A stretch of DNA of 23,223 bases from Euryarchaeota archaeon SCGC AAA252-I15 (GTDB taxonomy: Archaea > Altiarchaeota > Altiarchaeia > IMC4 > SCGC-AAA252-I15), in NCBI GenBank assembly GCA_000402775.1, contig AQSC01000039.1, positions 1-23,223 of the forward strand, in the 5' to 3' direction. A model generated the notes under the pieces. It ran no database searches. It was not told the origin of the DNA and saw nothing but the letters and a program-made list of their open reading frames with translations. Below are positions 7,488 through 16,407 of the stretch, piece by piece (within the stretch, counting starts at the first letter, position 1; each line of letters opens with the position of its first letter). The position numbers and the translations under genes were made by a program.

Positions 7488-8996
7488 TTACTCTTTTTCG
7501 GCGAAGACTTGGGCTCCGTAGACTTCGACTTCAGCTCCCACCTTCCAGCAGTCTGCGCGGCTTCCTTGCTTTTGGCATAGGCTGGAAAGGAATTGCTCTT
7601 TGCCAGGGATTTGACCCCATACTTGAGGGAGGTATGTGGACGTGCGCCCCAAGTAGTTCAATACGACTCCGTCGCGGCCGGGAACAAGCTTTCTGAGAAG
7701 TTCGTCGGAAGTGCCAAATTCCATTTTTTTAGGTGTGGTAAGCATTGAAATGTCGATGTGAAGTTCCCCAAGTTCATCTTGGGTTACTGGTTGGAACCGA
7801 CCGTCGTGTAAGGCTGCATTCAAGGCGTTTTCCATAACGCACTCGTACAGTGGGACTTGAGGTAGTATGTGGCCTATGCAGCCTCGAAGGCTTCCGTGCT
7901 TGTTCAAAGTGACGAAACAACCAGACTTGGCTTTCAACCGAGGCGTTAATCCAGCTTCATCGACTTGTGGTTTGGTTCCCCCGTTATAGTGTTTTTCAAG
8001 AGTCTCCCTTGCAAGCGCAAGAAGATATTCCTCCTCACTCTCGTTCAAACCGTCATAGAATGCGACTGAAGCGTACCCAACGACCTGATTCTTATCTCCT
8101 GCAGTGTCGCCGGAGTTGGTGTAATCCAATAGCCTTCCGACCCAGCCCGCATCCTGGGCCAAATGCATTAGAGTGAGAACCGGGATGATACCGCATGCTT
8201 CACAATTCGAAGCACCGTCAACATCCAACGCAGGGACGGTTTCAATGAATTTTTTGTCGGTTTCGACCGCATCAGCGTAAGGCTTATAATGGGATAGATC
8301 AGTTGACGCCACCACAAGAGTGGAATCATCCAAGTACTTCGAAAGAACACCCGCCAAAGCTTTAGGATCAGCCCGGCCAACAACAATCGGAACCAACTCG
8401 AAATCCCCTAAAACAAACTGTAAAAAAGGAAGCTCGACTTCAATGGAATGCTCTTGAGAGTGGGCTGCAGGAATATTTGCAAAACCGTCCTCAGACAATA
8501 AATCCTGGACTTTGGCGGAAACAGGAATCAAGCCTAAAGGAGTTTCAAAGTGGGTGACGTCGAGAACAGACGCGCCCGAAAGTTTCACATGGTGGGATGG
8601 TGCAATGATTACCACAGTTTGGATGTCCCGTCCAACAAGCTGCTTAAAACTCCAGGCCGCAGTCGGCCCGGAATAAACGTATCCTGCGTGGGGGGCGATA
8701 AGACCCTTAACATTGGGAAGACGGACGTCTTCGGCTTCCCCGAGAAACTCGGAAATCATGGCCGAAAGCTGTTCCTTGTCGGCGGGGTAGAATGATCCCG
8801 CAACGGCTGGTTTTCTTACCACCATATTTTCAGCATTCAGGGTCTTTGAAACCTCTGGTTCCCTGTTGGATGCGAATTTCCCAGGGTGTGTGAAAATGTA
8901 GACTCCTGCAAAAACCACGAATATTAATCCTAAAACGAGTATTGCGTCCATCCTCCAATCAGCCTCCTTATTTTTACTGCTTTTCTTCTTAGCCAT
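7488..8996 (-). CDS. Membrane-anchored MEMO1-AMMECR1 fusion (AmmeMemoRadiSam proteins B and A)
   Basis: The product has 502 residues from ATG 8996; a TTG at 9002 would add two. A Lys-rich start is followed by one membrane segment (about residues 17-35). The MEMO domain (about 60-320) shows KPAVAGSFYPAD, APHAGYVYSG, APSHH, HSIEVELPFLQ and STDLSHY; the His, Asp and Cys positions of the family's extradiol-dioxygenase-like metal pocket look present. The AMMECR1 domain (about 325-500) shows the LRGCIG signature and DGRFQPV. These two domains often occur with a radical SAM enzyme; none is in this window. The chemistry is not established. The transmembrane lead is unusual for this family. The start codon overlaps the cyclophilin-like gene by 8 bases, so it is the last gene of a four-gene operon. 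Confidence 0.9.
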   Translation of the reverse strand: MAKKKSSKNKEADWRMDAILVLGLIFVVFAGVYIFTHPGKFASNREPEVSKTLNAENMVVRKPAVAGSFYPADKEQLSAMISEFLGEAEDVRLPNVKGLIAPHAGYVYSGPTAAWSFKQLVGRDIQTVVIIAPSHHVKLSGASVLDVTHFETPLGLIPVSAKVQDLLSEDGFANIPAAHSQEHSIEVELPFLQFVLGDFELVPIVVGRADPKALAGVLSKYLDDSTLVVASTDLSHYKPYADAVETDKKFIETVPALDVDGASNCEACGIIPVLTLMHLAQDAGWVGRLLDYTNSGDTAGDKNQVVGYASVAFYDGLNESEEEYLLALARETLEKHYNGGTKPQVDEAGLTPRLKAKSGCFVTLNKHGSLRGCIGHILPQVPLYECVMENALNAALHDGRFQPVTQDELGELHIDISMLTTPKKMEFGTSDELLRKLVPGRDGVVLNYLGRTSTYLPQVWGQIPGKEQFLSSLCQKQGSRADCWKVGAEVEVYGAQVFAEKE

Positions 8997-9360
8997 CCTC
9001 AAGCTTCTCGATGAGTATCTTATCTGCCTTAATGTTCTTTAATCTCTCAGAACCAGCGTGAATCCTTCCGAAAACATTGACTGGTGATGCAGGCCGGGGC
9101 TTGTCGTCAAATGAAGCAGGAGTCTTACCATAGAAAATGCAAAAGCATCGGCCATCCGGCCAGTAGGCGATATCCCCAATTTCTAAATCGTCGCGCGCAT
9201 TCTCAGGGGGAAGCGAAACATCAATCGGGAAATATATTTCATCACCCCAAAAAGAGATTGACGATTCAATAGGGAGGATCTGGTAGATTGCCTTGGCGGT
9301 ATTGGAAGAATCTAACTCAGCTTCCAATTCCAAGCCCTCAAGTACAATAAGAATCCTCAT
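8989..9360 (-). CDS. Cyclophilin-like protein (DUF369 type)
   Basis: This 123-residue cytoplasmic protein has the hallmarks of the archaeal/bacterial cyclophilin-fold family: YQILPIESSISFWGDEIYF, GDIAYWPDGRCFCIFYGKTPAS and the SPVNVFGRI strand. Family length is normal. The fold resembles peptidyl-prolyl isomerases, but activity has not been shown for this branch as far as I know. Its ATG overlaps the epimerase stop (ATGA, 9357-9360), and its end overlaps the MEMO-AMMECR1 start, so it is translationally coupled on both sides. Confidence 0.88.
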   Translation of the reverse strand: MRILIVLEGLELEAELDSSNTAKAIYQILPIESSISFWGDEIYFPIDVSLPPENARDDLEIGDIAYWPDGRCFCIFYGKTPASFDDKPRPASPVNVFGRIHAGSERLKNIKADKILIEKLEDG

Positions 9361-10310
9361 TTATTTTTATACCAGTTTATCGTCTCTATTAATCCTTCAT
9401 CCAAGTCGACTTTAGGCTTATACCCCAATAAATTTACTGCCTTTTCAATGGCAGGTATTCTAAGTTCTACGTCAACGTATTTTTTTGGAGTGTGAACTAT
9501 TTTGCTTGATGATTTTGTTAATTGAATTATTTTTTCGGCCAGGTGCAAAACTGTAATAGTCCCTTTTGGATTACCCATATTGAAGACTTCTCCAACAGCA
9601 TTCTTCTTTTCCATACAAAGGATTACTCCATCAACTACGTCGTCTATAAAACACCACGACCTGATCTGGCCCCCGTCACCCTGGATTACAAGATCCTCAC
9701 CTTCAAGAGCCCTCTTGACAAAAATGTGTATCGCACCCTCCCCCACCTGACCGGGACCGTAGATATTAAAGGGGCGCACCGACACAACTGGAAGTCCACT
9801 CTCCCTGAAAAAACTTAATGCTAAGTGTTCCCCCGCAAGTTTGCTGGTTGCGTACGTCCAACGGGCTTGGCCAACCGCACCCATGGGAGTGTTGTCGAGT
9901 TCGTCAAGCTTATAGGCGTATGACCCGTAAACCTCACTAGTTGAGAAATTTATGAACCTGTCAATTCCCCCCAGATTAATAGCAGCATCAAGGACGTTGA
10001 AAGTCCCTAAAAGGTTGACTTTCATAGTCTCGACGGGACGCGCAATTACGGTATCCACGCCAGCAATGCCTGCAAGGTGCACTATGACGTCAGACCCCCT
10101 CATTGATTTAATCAGTTTTTTAGGGTCCAAAACATCTCCAGTGATTACCTCAATGTTTTCATGGCCAATCAGGTTTGTGTCCTTTATTGAGTTTCTATGT
10201 TGATTATCGTAGATTACAACTTCATTATCCTTGTGCAGACGTTGCGCAAGAGCGGTCCCAATGAATCCCATCCCTCCCGTCAGAAAAATCTTTTTCCCAA
10301 TTAATTTCAT
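9357..10310 (-). CDS. NAD-dependent nucleotide-sugar epimerase/dehydratase (GalE-like)
   Basis: The 317-residue enzyme is an extended short-chain dehydrogenase acting on a nucleotide sugar. It shows the Rossmann motif TGGMGFIG (11-18), the Asp of YDNQ that should bind the adenosine ribose, the catalytic set S123-T124 and Tyr153-xxx-Lys157 (YATSK), and the FNIYGPGQ substrate-binding segment. The exact reaction (4-epimerisation or dehydration) cannot be told from sequence. It overlaps the DegT aminotransferase by 4 bases (10307-10310). Together they resemble pathways making amino- or deoxy-sugars for surface polysaccharides, with the divergent glycosyltransferase as a likely user. Confidence 0.9.
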   Translation of the reverse strand: MKLIGKKIFLTGGMGFIGTALAQRLHKDNEVVIYDNQHRNSIKDTNLIGHENIEVITGDVLDPKKLIKSMRGSDVIVHLAGIAGVDTVIARPVETMKVNLLGTFNVLDAAINLGGIDRFINFSTSEVYGSYAYKLDELDNTPMGAVGQARWTYATSKLAGEHLALSFFRESGLPVVSVRPFNIYGPGQVGEGAIHIFVKRALEGEDLVIQGDGGQIRSWCFIDDVVDGVILCMEKKNAVGEVFNMGNPKGTITVLHLAEKIIQLTKSSSKIVHTPKKYVDVELRIPAIEKAVNLLGYKPKVDLDEGLIETINWYKNK

Positions 10311-11410
10311 CTGGAAGCCTCTATCGCCGCCCTAAGTTTTGGGATTATCGAGTCGATTAACTCCTTACTCAGAGTGTGATATAGTGGAAGAGTTATTGAT
10401 GAATTGAAAAGCATTTTCGAGACAGGGCAAACTGATTTAGAGGAGAATACTGGTTGAGTGTGACAGGCATAAGAGCCAATAGTCGCCTCTACTCCGCCTT
10501 TTCCAAGCAGTTTAATGACTTTGTCACGGTCGACGGTCGAATCCAAGACTGCGACATAACTTTGGAATGTGTGGGTGACATCCCCACTTTCAAAAGGAGG
10601 TCTAATAAAATCCAGTGATGAAATCCCTTCAGACCAGTAATCTGCCAAGACTCGTCTTCGCTCAATAATTCGTTCAAGCTTATCCAACTGGGCTATTCCA
10701 ACCGCGCAATTAATGTCGCTCAACTTGAAGTTGAATCCTATTTCATTAAAATCTTGGATTGGAGATGACTCTTTTCTCATTGAACCCAAGTTTACTGACT
10801 TTGTTATTTTTTCAGGGAGATCAGTCCTGCCAGTTACAACCATCCCCCCCTCCCCTGTTGTTATTATCTTTCTTGCGTGGAACGAAAAACAGCCGGTATC
10901 GCCGATTGTCCCTGCAAACCTTTCCTTGTACTTCGAACCAAACGCGCAAGCAGCATCCTCGACAATAGGCAGGTCATATTTTTTTCCAATTCGCAATATC
11001 TCGTCCATATCTGCGGGGTGGCCGAAAGCGTGGACTGGGATTATCGCCTTCGTTTCAGATGTGATACTTTCCTCTAGATTAGCCGGGTTGATATTATACG
11101 TTTTCTCATCCACGTCAACAAAAACGGGAGTAGCCCCGCAAGACAAAACCGCCAGTCCCGTCGCAGGATAGGTGTAATCCGAAACAATAACCTCATCCAC
11201 CCGACCCACTCCAAGACTCTTCAAGGAAACATGCAGGCCACTTGTGGCATTAGACACGGGAATTGAAAAAGACACTCCAAGATAATCACAAACTTTCTTT
11301 GAAAAAACCTTTGAGACTGAACCACCCCCAGCCAACCAACCAGACTCAAGCACGCCCGCCACTGAATTAAGCTCATCCAAGCCAGTATAGGGTTTTGTTA
11401 ATGGAATCAC
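10307..11410 (-). CDS. DegT/DnrJ/EryC1/StrS-family aminotransferase
   Basis: The protein has 367 residues. Family hallmarks: PLTKPYTG start, SGWLAGG, NATSGLH (PLP phosphate site), HAFGHPADMD, EDAACAFGSKY with the PLP-ring Asp152, and the Schiff-base Lys181 in FHARKIITTGEGGM. It should transfer an amino group from glutamate to a keto-sugar nucleotide; the substrate is unknown, and perosamine- or bacillosamine-type products are possible. The start codon is GTG 11410; no ATG lies near and the N-terminus matches the family. It is the first gene of the four-gene operon running down to 7488. Confidence 0.92.
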   Translation of the reverse strand: MIPLTKPYTGLDELNSVAGVLESGWLAGGGSVSKVFSKKVCDYLGVSFSIPVSNATSGLHVSLKSLGVGRVDEVIVSDYTYPATGLAVLSCGATPVFVDVDEKTYNINPANLEESITSETKAIIPVHAFGHPADMDEILRIGKKYDLPIVEDAACAFGSKYKERFAGTIGDTGCFSFHARKIITTGEGGMVVTGRTDLPEKITKSVNLGSMRKESSPIQDFNEIGFNFKLSDINCAVGIAQLDKLERIIERRRVLADYWSEGISSLDFIRPPFESGDVTHTFQSYVAVLDSTVDRDKVIKLLGKGGVEATIGSYACHTQPVFSSKSVCPVSKMLFNSSITLPLYHTLSKELIDSIIPKLRAAIEASR

Positions 11411-11422
11411 CGTTTAAGATAT

Positions 11423-11432
11423 GATTATAAAA
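11423..11432 (+). promoter_or_regulatory. TATA-like box for the glycosyltransferase gene
   Basis: GATTATAAAA is centred about 25 bases before ATG 11453, matching a leaderless start. The same A/T core read on the other strand (TTTTATAATC) is only about 18 bases from the aminotransferase GTG, which is too close for standard spacing. I assign it to the + strand only. Confidence 0.5.
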
Positions 11433-11452
11433 CCTGAAAAGAAAAATAGAAT

Positions 11453-12172
11453 ATGGGCTCGCCAACGTTAACAGTAATCATCCCAGCCTACAATGAAGCT
11501 GAATATTTAGGGGAAACTTTAGAGGAACTATATGAACATTTAGACTCGCTTAAATTAATCGACGGGTTTGAATTGATTGTGAGTGATAATGGGAGCATTG
11601 ATTATACTTTCAAAATTGTTTCCGATTTTTCGAGGTTTCATCCGAATGTCTTGTATGTCAAGTCAAGGCAAAAGGGTTTTGGCAGGGCTTTGAAGAATGG
11701 GATTTCCAAGTCGAAGGGTGAATTCATTACCTTTCTCCCGGCTGACGGTGAAGTGGATTTGTCGTTTATCGGAAATGCTCTTGAGGGTATGGGGGACTCG
11801 GATTTTATTTGCGGTTCAAGGTTTACTGGTTCTTCAGAAGGGGGTAGTGGTTTTCGTTCGACTTTAAGTTTCATTTATGCCTGGATGGTGCGTGGGATTA
11901 TTGGTCATGGTTTGACTGAAATTGGCACTATTAAAATGTTTCCTGGGGATTGGGCGCGCAAGATTAATGATCAATGTGGTGAGTTGGGTTGGGGTTGGCA
12001 GACTGAAATATTGTTTCATGCGATTTCCTCTGGATTAAGGTTGAGTGAGATTCCCGTAAGGGTGAGGGTGAAGAGGCCGGTAGGAGAGTCGAAAGTAAAT
12101 GTCTTAACTGATGGGCTTGATTTTTTCAAGTCTACTGTCAAGTACGGGATTAAACTAAAATTTTCAAGATGA
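11453..12172 (+). CDS. GT2-family glycosyltransferase (DPM1-like polyprenyl-phosphate sugar transferase)
   Basis: This 239-residue GT-A fold enzyme has the N-terminal TVIIPAYNEAEYL, IVSDNGSIDYT, KGFGRALKNGI and the acidic LPADGEVD, where the family metal-binding site (usually DAD) is degenerate, then GSRF and the C-terminal basic RVRVKRPVGESK. Such enzymes move a sugar from a nucleotide donor onto dolichyl/polyprenyl phosphate at the cytoplasmic face. No C-terminal membrane domain is present. The stop overlaps the next start (ATGA, 12169-12172). The two following membrane proteins are candidates to use the lipid-linked sugar, and the divergent operon could supply the nucleotide sugar. Confidence 0.88.
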   Translation: MGSPTLTVIIPAYNEAEYLGETLEELYEHLDSLKLIDGFELIVSDNGSIDYTFKIVSDFSRFHPNVLYVKSRQKGFGRALKNGISKSKGEFITFLPADGEVDLSFIGNALEGMGDSDFICGSRFTGSSEGGSGFRSTLSFIYAWMVRGIIGHGLTEIGTIKMFPGDWARKINDQCGELGWGWQTEILFHAISSGLRLSEIPVRVRVKRPVGESKVNVLTDGLDFFKSTVKYGIKLKFSR

Positions 12173-14280
12173 ATCTTAACCGAACTCATATTGCTGCGTT
12201 GATGGGTTTTTTGCTTTTATCCCTCGTCTTGAATTTAAATTTAATCGAAAGCTTGTCTACTCATGTTCCTGGCAGCTTTGACGTGTGGAGTATGCTTTGG
12301 ATGATTTGGTTGTGGAAGACGAGTATAATAGATTACCACAGGCTCCCGTATTTCGTGGACGTTTTAGGATACCCTTGGGGTGTGGACTACAGTGGAGGGT
12401 TGACAAATCATTTCACAAACTTTCTTTCAATACCCATTTATTTTGTCACAGACAACCTGGCTTTAACGTACAATACTTTTTATTTATTTTCCATAATTTT
12501 CAGTGGATTCGCAGCTTATCTTCTAGTGAATTATCTGACTAAAAGCCCTAAGGCTGCGTTTATTTCAGGTTTTGCATACACATTCAGCCCATACCACATC
12601 GGACTGGGAGCCCACGGTTTAATAAACCTCATGCACATTGGGTGGATTCCTTTGTGTCTTATGTTCCTCTTAAAGACTTTAAAGGAGGGGGGTTATAAAA
12701 ATCCTTTTTATGCTGCTGTTTTTTTCGCATTAAATGGTTTTTGTGACTTCACCTACATGTTCTATTTTGCACTTGTTATTTTATTGCTTGTCTTCTACTT
12801 TCGCTTTTCAGGGGGTTTGGGAGAAAATGGGTTTAAGAAGATATTATTTTTCGCTTGTGTGAGTGCCGTACTTCTCCTACCAGTTTTAATTAAACCTGCC
12901 CTGTGGTTCTTGTCAGGACCAAGCCAGACACCAATACCATGGCATGGCGTTTACTCTGCCGATTTGGCAAGTCTTTTCATTCCAAGCATGCACCACCCCC
13001 TTTTTAGCGGAATCTTTGAGGAAGCATATCAGGTTATTGGAAAACCAGTCCCAAACACAACCGTCTACCTCGGTTGGAGCATCATACTCATCTTGATTTA
13101 CACTTTAAGAGGGGGATTGTCGAAAGAATACGACTTTTGGATTGCACTCTTATTCTTTTCCCTCATCTTATCATTGGGTCCTGAACTGCAGTTTATGGGA
13201 AGGCAGACCACCCTCGATCTTCCGGAGTTGTTGCTCAATGTTATCCCGGTTTATTCTTCCCTCCACGTCCCGGCAAGGTTTATGGTTTTCACAACACTTT
13301 CAATGAGTGTCCTGCTGGGTTTTGGCATTTCAAAAACCGTTACGGGTTTAAGCATTAAGGGTGAGAATCTTGTCTTGACGACCTTGTTCCTCATTATCTT
13401 AATAGATTTCCTTCCGTATCCGATGTATCTTTCAGATACGAGAATCAGCCCGTTTTTCCAAAATCTTCGGGAATTAGAAGGTGATTTCGCAGTCCTTAAC
13501 TTGCCGTCCAGTGGAGGTTTTTTAGTCAGATATAATTTCTTTCAGACAATACACGAAAAGGACTTGGTTTGGGGCACAATACAGTGGAATGTTTTACCTG
13601 AAAGGCAGACTCTTTTCTTTAAGGGTTCGCCTTTTTTCAGAAGGCTTAGTTTGCACTTTGATGATAATTTAATTGTCCAGGATGTTGATGGTTTGATGCC
13701 GGAATTCTTCGATCATTATGGGATTGAGTGGATTATCATCCAGAAAAGGTATTACACTGCCTTTTACGAAAGTTTTTTAAGCCAGGGGAGACTCCCAGCT
13801 ATGTTTAATGAAACTGTTCTAAAAAGTAGAGACGATGAGATTTTCAGTAAAACACGTGCTTTAGTTGAGAATGTTTTTAATACAACCCCCATCTACGAAG
13901 ATGATGATTTAGTTGCTTACAGATTGGATGTAGTACATTCAAGATCATTTTTCACTATCCCATACGAGGGATGGGATTACTCGCGAGCTGATTCTGATTC
14001 ACCAAACCCAATTTTCCCAGGTCGAGCATCACTTCTAACTGTAAGTCCAAGAGAGTTTGAGGCTTCAGTATCATTTGAGTTTCACAGTCCTTGCGAGGAA
14101 GAAGGTATTGGAGTAACAGTAAATGATGATTTTTGGGGGATATTCCGCGGAGGGGTTGAATTTAATCCGAAAATCAAAATTCATGAAGGCTCAAATATTA
14201 TCGAGTTCATTGAAGTTGCGGGTTGCGGTGGGAAAGAAGAGAATTCATTCATCCGCGAAATTAGGATTGAGGGGATTTAA
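12169..14280 (+). CDS. Large polytopic membrane protein, probable GT-C-type glycosyltransferase (copy 1)
   Basis: The 703-residue product has about ten to twelve membrane segments in the first 430 residues. An acidic first outer loop contains SFDVWSMLWM and DYHRLPYFVDVLGYP. An outer C-terminal part of about 270 residues ends in a beta-rich piece with two conserved cysteines (SPCEE, AGCGG). The layout of many spans, an acidic first loop and a large C-terminal ectodomain is that of GT-C/YfhO-like transferases using polyprenyl-phosphate sugars. I infer the activity from layout and from the DPM1-like neighbour; I recognise no diagnostic signature. It is a tandem paralogue of the next gene, joined by TAATG (1-base overlap). 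Confidence 0.7.
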   Translation: MNLNRTHIAALMGFLLLSLVLNLNLIESLSTHVPGSFDVWSMLWMIWLWKTSIIDYHRLPYFVDVLGYPWGVDYSGGLTNHFTNFLSIPIYFVTDNLALTYNTFYLFSIIFSGFAAYLLVNYLTKSPKAAFISGFAYTFSPYHIGLGAHGLINLMHIGWIPLCLMFLLKTLKEGGYKNPFYAAVFFALNGFCDFTYMFYFALVILLLVFYFRFSGGLGENGFKKILFFACVSAVLLLPVLIKPALWFLSGPSQTPIPWHGVYSADLASLFIPSMHHPLFSGIFEEAYQVIGKPVPNTTVYLGWSIILILIYTLRGGLSKEYDFWIALLFFSLILSLGPELQFMGRQTTLDLPELLLNVIPVYSSLHVPARFMVFTTLSMSVLLGFGISKTVTGLSIKGENLVLTTLFLIILIDFLPYPMYLSDTRISPFFQNLRELEGDFAVLNLPSSGGFLVRYNFFQTIHEKDLVWGTIQWNVLPERQTLFFKGSPFFRRLSLHFDDNLIVQDVDGLMPEFFDHYGIEWIIIQKRYYTAFYESFLSQGRLPAMFNETVLKSRDDEIFSKTRALVENVFNTTPIYEDDDLVAYRLDVVHSRSFFTIPYEGWDYSRADSDSPNPIFPGRASLLTVSPREFEASVSFEFHSPCEEEGIGVTVNDDFWGIFRGGVEFNPKIKIHEGSNIIEFIEVAGCGGKEENSFIREIRIEGI

Positions 14281-16403
14281 TGGAAAAAATTCGAAAACAT
14301 TTAATAGCCTTTTTAGGCTACGTGATCTTAACTCTAATATTCAATTTCGAGCTTTTAGGGAAAATTAAAACTCACGTTTTGGGTTGTTTTGACGTGTGGA
14401 GTATGCTTTGGATGGTTTGGTGGTGGAAGACGAGCATCATCGACTACCACAGGCTCCCGTATTTCGTTGATGTTTTAGCTTACCCGCATGGCATTGATTA
14501 TAGAGGGGCTTTAGGAAACCATTTAACGAATCTCGCTTCAACCCCCATTTACTCTTTGACCGGGAACCTTGCCTTAACTTACAATATTTTTGTGTTAGCT
14601 TCAATCGTCCTGTCAGGATTCACGGCGTATCTGCTCGTCTTTTACCTCACGAAAAATGGGAGGGCGTCTTTTATTGCCGGGATGGTTTATACTTTCAGCC
14701 CTTATCACATGGGACAGGTTGTAAACGGGATTTCGGGTTTGGTTCATATCGAATGGATTCCTTTATGCCTTCTATTCCTTCTAAAGACTCTTAGAGAGAA
14801 GGGTTTGAAAAATCCGGTGTATGCGGCAATTTTTTTCTCTTTGACTTCCCTTTCAGACTTCAATTACATGTTTTACACAGGCCTCGTAGTATTATTGTTC
14901 GTATACTATCACAGGATTGAAGGAAGGATTACTTTAATAGAATACAAGAAATTTGGGGTGTTCGCTGTTACCAGCCTAATATTATTATCACCGGCATTGA
15001 TTCAACCAGTATTGTGGTTTTTCACTGAAAAATCGGTAGTGCCACTCCAATTTCACAATCATTTCGCAGCCAATGCGATAAGCCTTTTTGTCCCAAGCAT
15101 GTACCATAAAGTCTTCGGACCTCATTTTGAATCAGTTTACGGTGGAATAGACAAACGATACAATCGGACTATCGTATACCTAGGTTGGTCAGTAATAATT
15201 TTTATTTTGTATTCTTTTTCAAGGATTAATTTTAAAAAAACAGGATTTTGGATTGTGCTCCTACTCACTTCAGTTGTCTTTGCATTAGGTCCGACACTTG
15301 AAATAGGGGGATTTGAGACTCGGATAGGCCTTCCAGAATTATTCCTAAATTTTTCACCAATACTCTCAACACTTCACGCTCCTGCAAGAATAATAGTTTA
15401 TTCAACTCTTGCTTTAAGTGTTCTTATTGGTCTGGGATTGGATGCAATACAAAATTTTGGTGGGAGAAAAATCTTCCTTCTTCTTTTTTCACTACTAATC
15501 CTTTTCGATTTCTTGCCGGTACCATATTACTTGTCAGACACGAGGGTTAGTCCCTTTTTTGACGTACTTGAATCAGATGATGATGCGATTGCCATACTCA
15601 ATCTCCCTAGAAAGGATACCGGATTCGTGCAAAAACACCAGTATTATCAGACTTTTCACAAAAAGAAGATTGTTTGGGGTTACTTGCAATGGAATGTTAT
15701 AAATCCCCGAATATTTCAATTTTATGGGGAATCACCAATAATGAGTGTGTTCGATTTAGAATCAAAGACGAAGCCTGGACAGGAGCCCCGTCCCGAAATC
15801 ATCCGGTGTTTTTTTTCTTACTATGGCATCAATAGGATAATTATTTTCAAGGATTACTTCAGGGATTATTTTGAAACTTTCTTAAATGACGGTAGATACC
15901 CAACAATTTTCAACAAGTCAATACTGTTCGAAGCTGATTTAATGTACTTTAACAAATCAAGAATCCTAGTTGAAGAGATATTCAATGTCACACCCTACTA
16001 TGAGGACAGGATATTAGCTGCATACAGATTGCCTTACGAGCCATTAGGGGAATTAATCACTTTCCGAGACGACGGTTGGAATCCCTCATTCTTCACGATA
16101 GAAGATGAATTCGGATTGACAAATATTTATGGAAAAGCTACTTTGAAAGCATTAAGCCCAAAAAATGTGAACGCCACATTAAACTTTACAATAAAAAGCC
16201 CATGTGACCTTCAGGTTCTGGAAATTTCAGTAAACAATATTAGTTTTGATTCAATCAGAATCAATTCGAAAGATAAGTTGGAATCACTCCAATTGACAAA
16301 CCTGCCACTCAGTGAGGGAGAAAATTTAATCGAATTCGAAGTTCAAAACAAATGCGAAAAATACGGGGAAAAAATCTCAATAGGGGAAATCAGTATAACT
16401 TAA
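14280..16403 (+). CDS. Large polytopic membrane protein, probable GT-C-type glycosyltransferase (copy 2)
   Basis: This 707-residue paralogue of the preceding gene has the same layout: FDVWSMLWM in the first outer loop, DYHRLPYFVDVLAYP, FSPYHMG, a membrane core, then an outer C-terminal domain with paired cysteines (SPCDL, NKCEK). The short stretch around FDVWSMLWM is almost identical at DNA level between the copies, while the C-terminal domains have diverged strongly. That suggests a shared catalytic region but different acceptors. The start is set by the TAATG overlap. The stop lies 4 bases from the convergent DNA methylase end (16408). Catalytic function is inferred, not shown. Confidence 0.7.
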   Translation: MEKIRKHLIAFLGYVILTLIFNFELLGKIKTHVLGCFDVWSMLWMVWWWKTSIIDYHRLPYFVDVLAYPHGIDYRGALGNHLTNLASTPIYSLTGNLALTYNIFVLASIVLSGFTAYLLVFYLTKNGRASFIAGMVYTFSPYHMGQVVNGISGLVHIEWIPLCLLFLLKTLREKGLKNPVYAAIFFSLTSLSDFNYMFYTGLVVLLFVYYHRIEGRITLIEYKKFGVFAVTSLILLSPALIQPVLWFFTEKSVVPLQFHNHFAANAISLFVPSMYHKVFGPHFESVYGGIDKRYNRTIVYLGWSVIIFILYSFSRINFKKTGFWIVLLLTSVVFALGPTLEIGGFETRIGLPELFLNFSPILSTLHAPARIIVYSTLALSVLIGLGLDAIQNFGGRKIFLLLFSLLILFDFLPVPYYLSDTRVSPFFDVLESDDDAIAILNLPRKDTGFVQKHQYYQTFHKKKIVWGYLQWNVINPRIFQFYGESPIMSVFDLESKTKPGQEPRPEIIRCFFSYYGINRIIIFKDYFRDYFETFLNDGRYPTIFNKSILFEADLMYFNKSRILVEEIFNVTPYYEDRILAAYRLPYEPLGELITFRDDGWNPSFFTIEDEFGLTNIYGKATLKALSPKNVNATLNFTIKSPCDLQVLEISVNNISFDSIRINSKDKLESLQLTNLPLSEGENLIEFEVQNKCEKYGEKISIGEISIT

Positions 16404-16407
16404 AAAT

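Noticed and set aside
10713..11171. 152-codon + strand frame opposite the aminotransferase
   Set aside because: It lies antisense to PLP-enzyme motifs with the catalytic lysine in place; no domain or promoter supports it.
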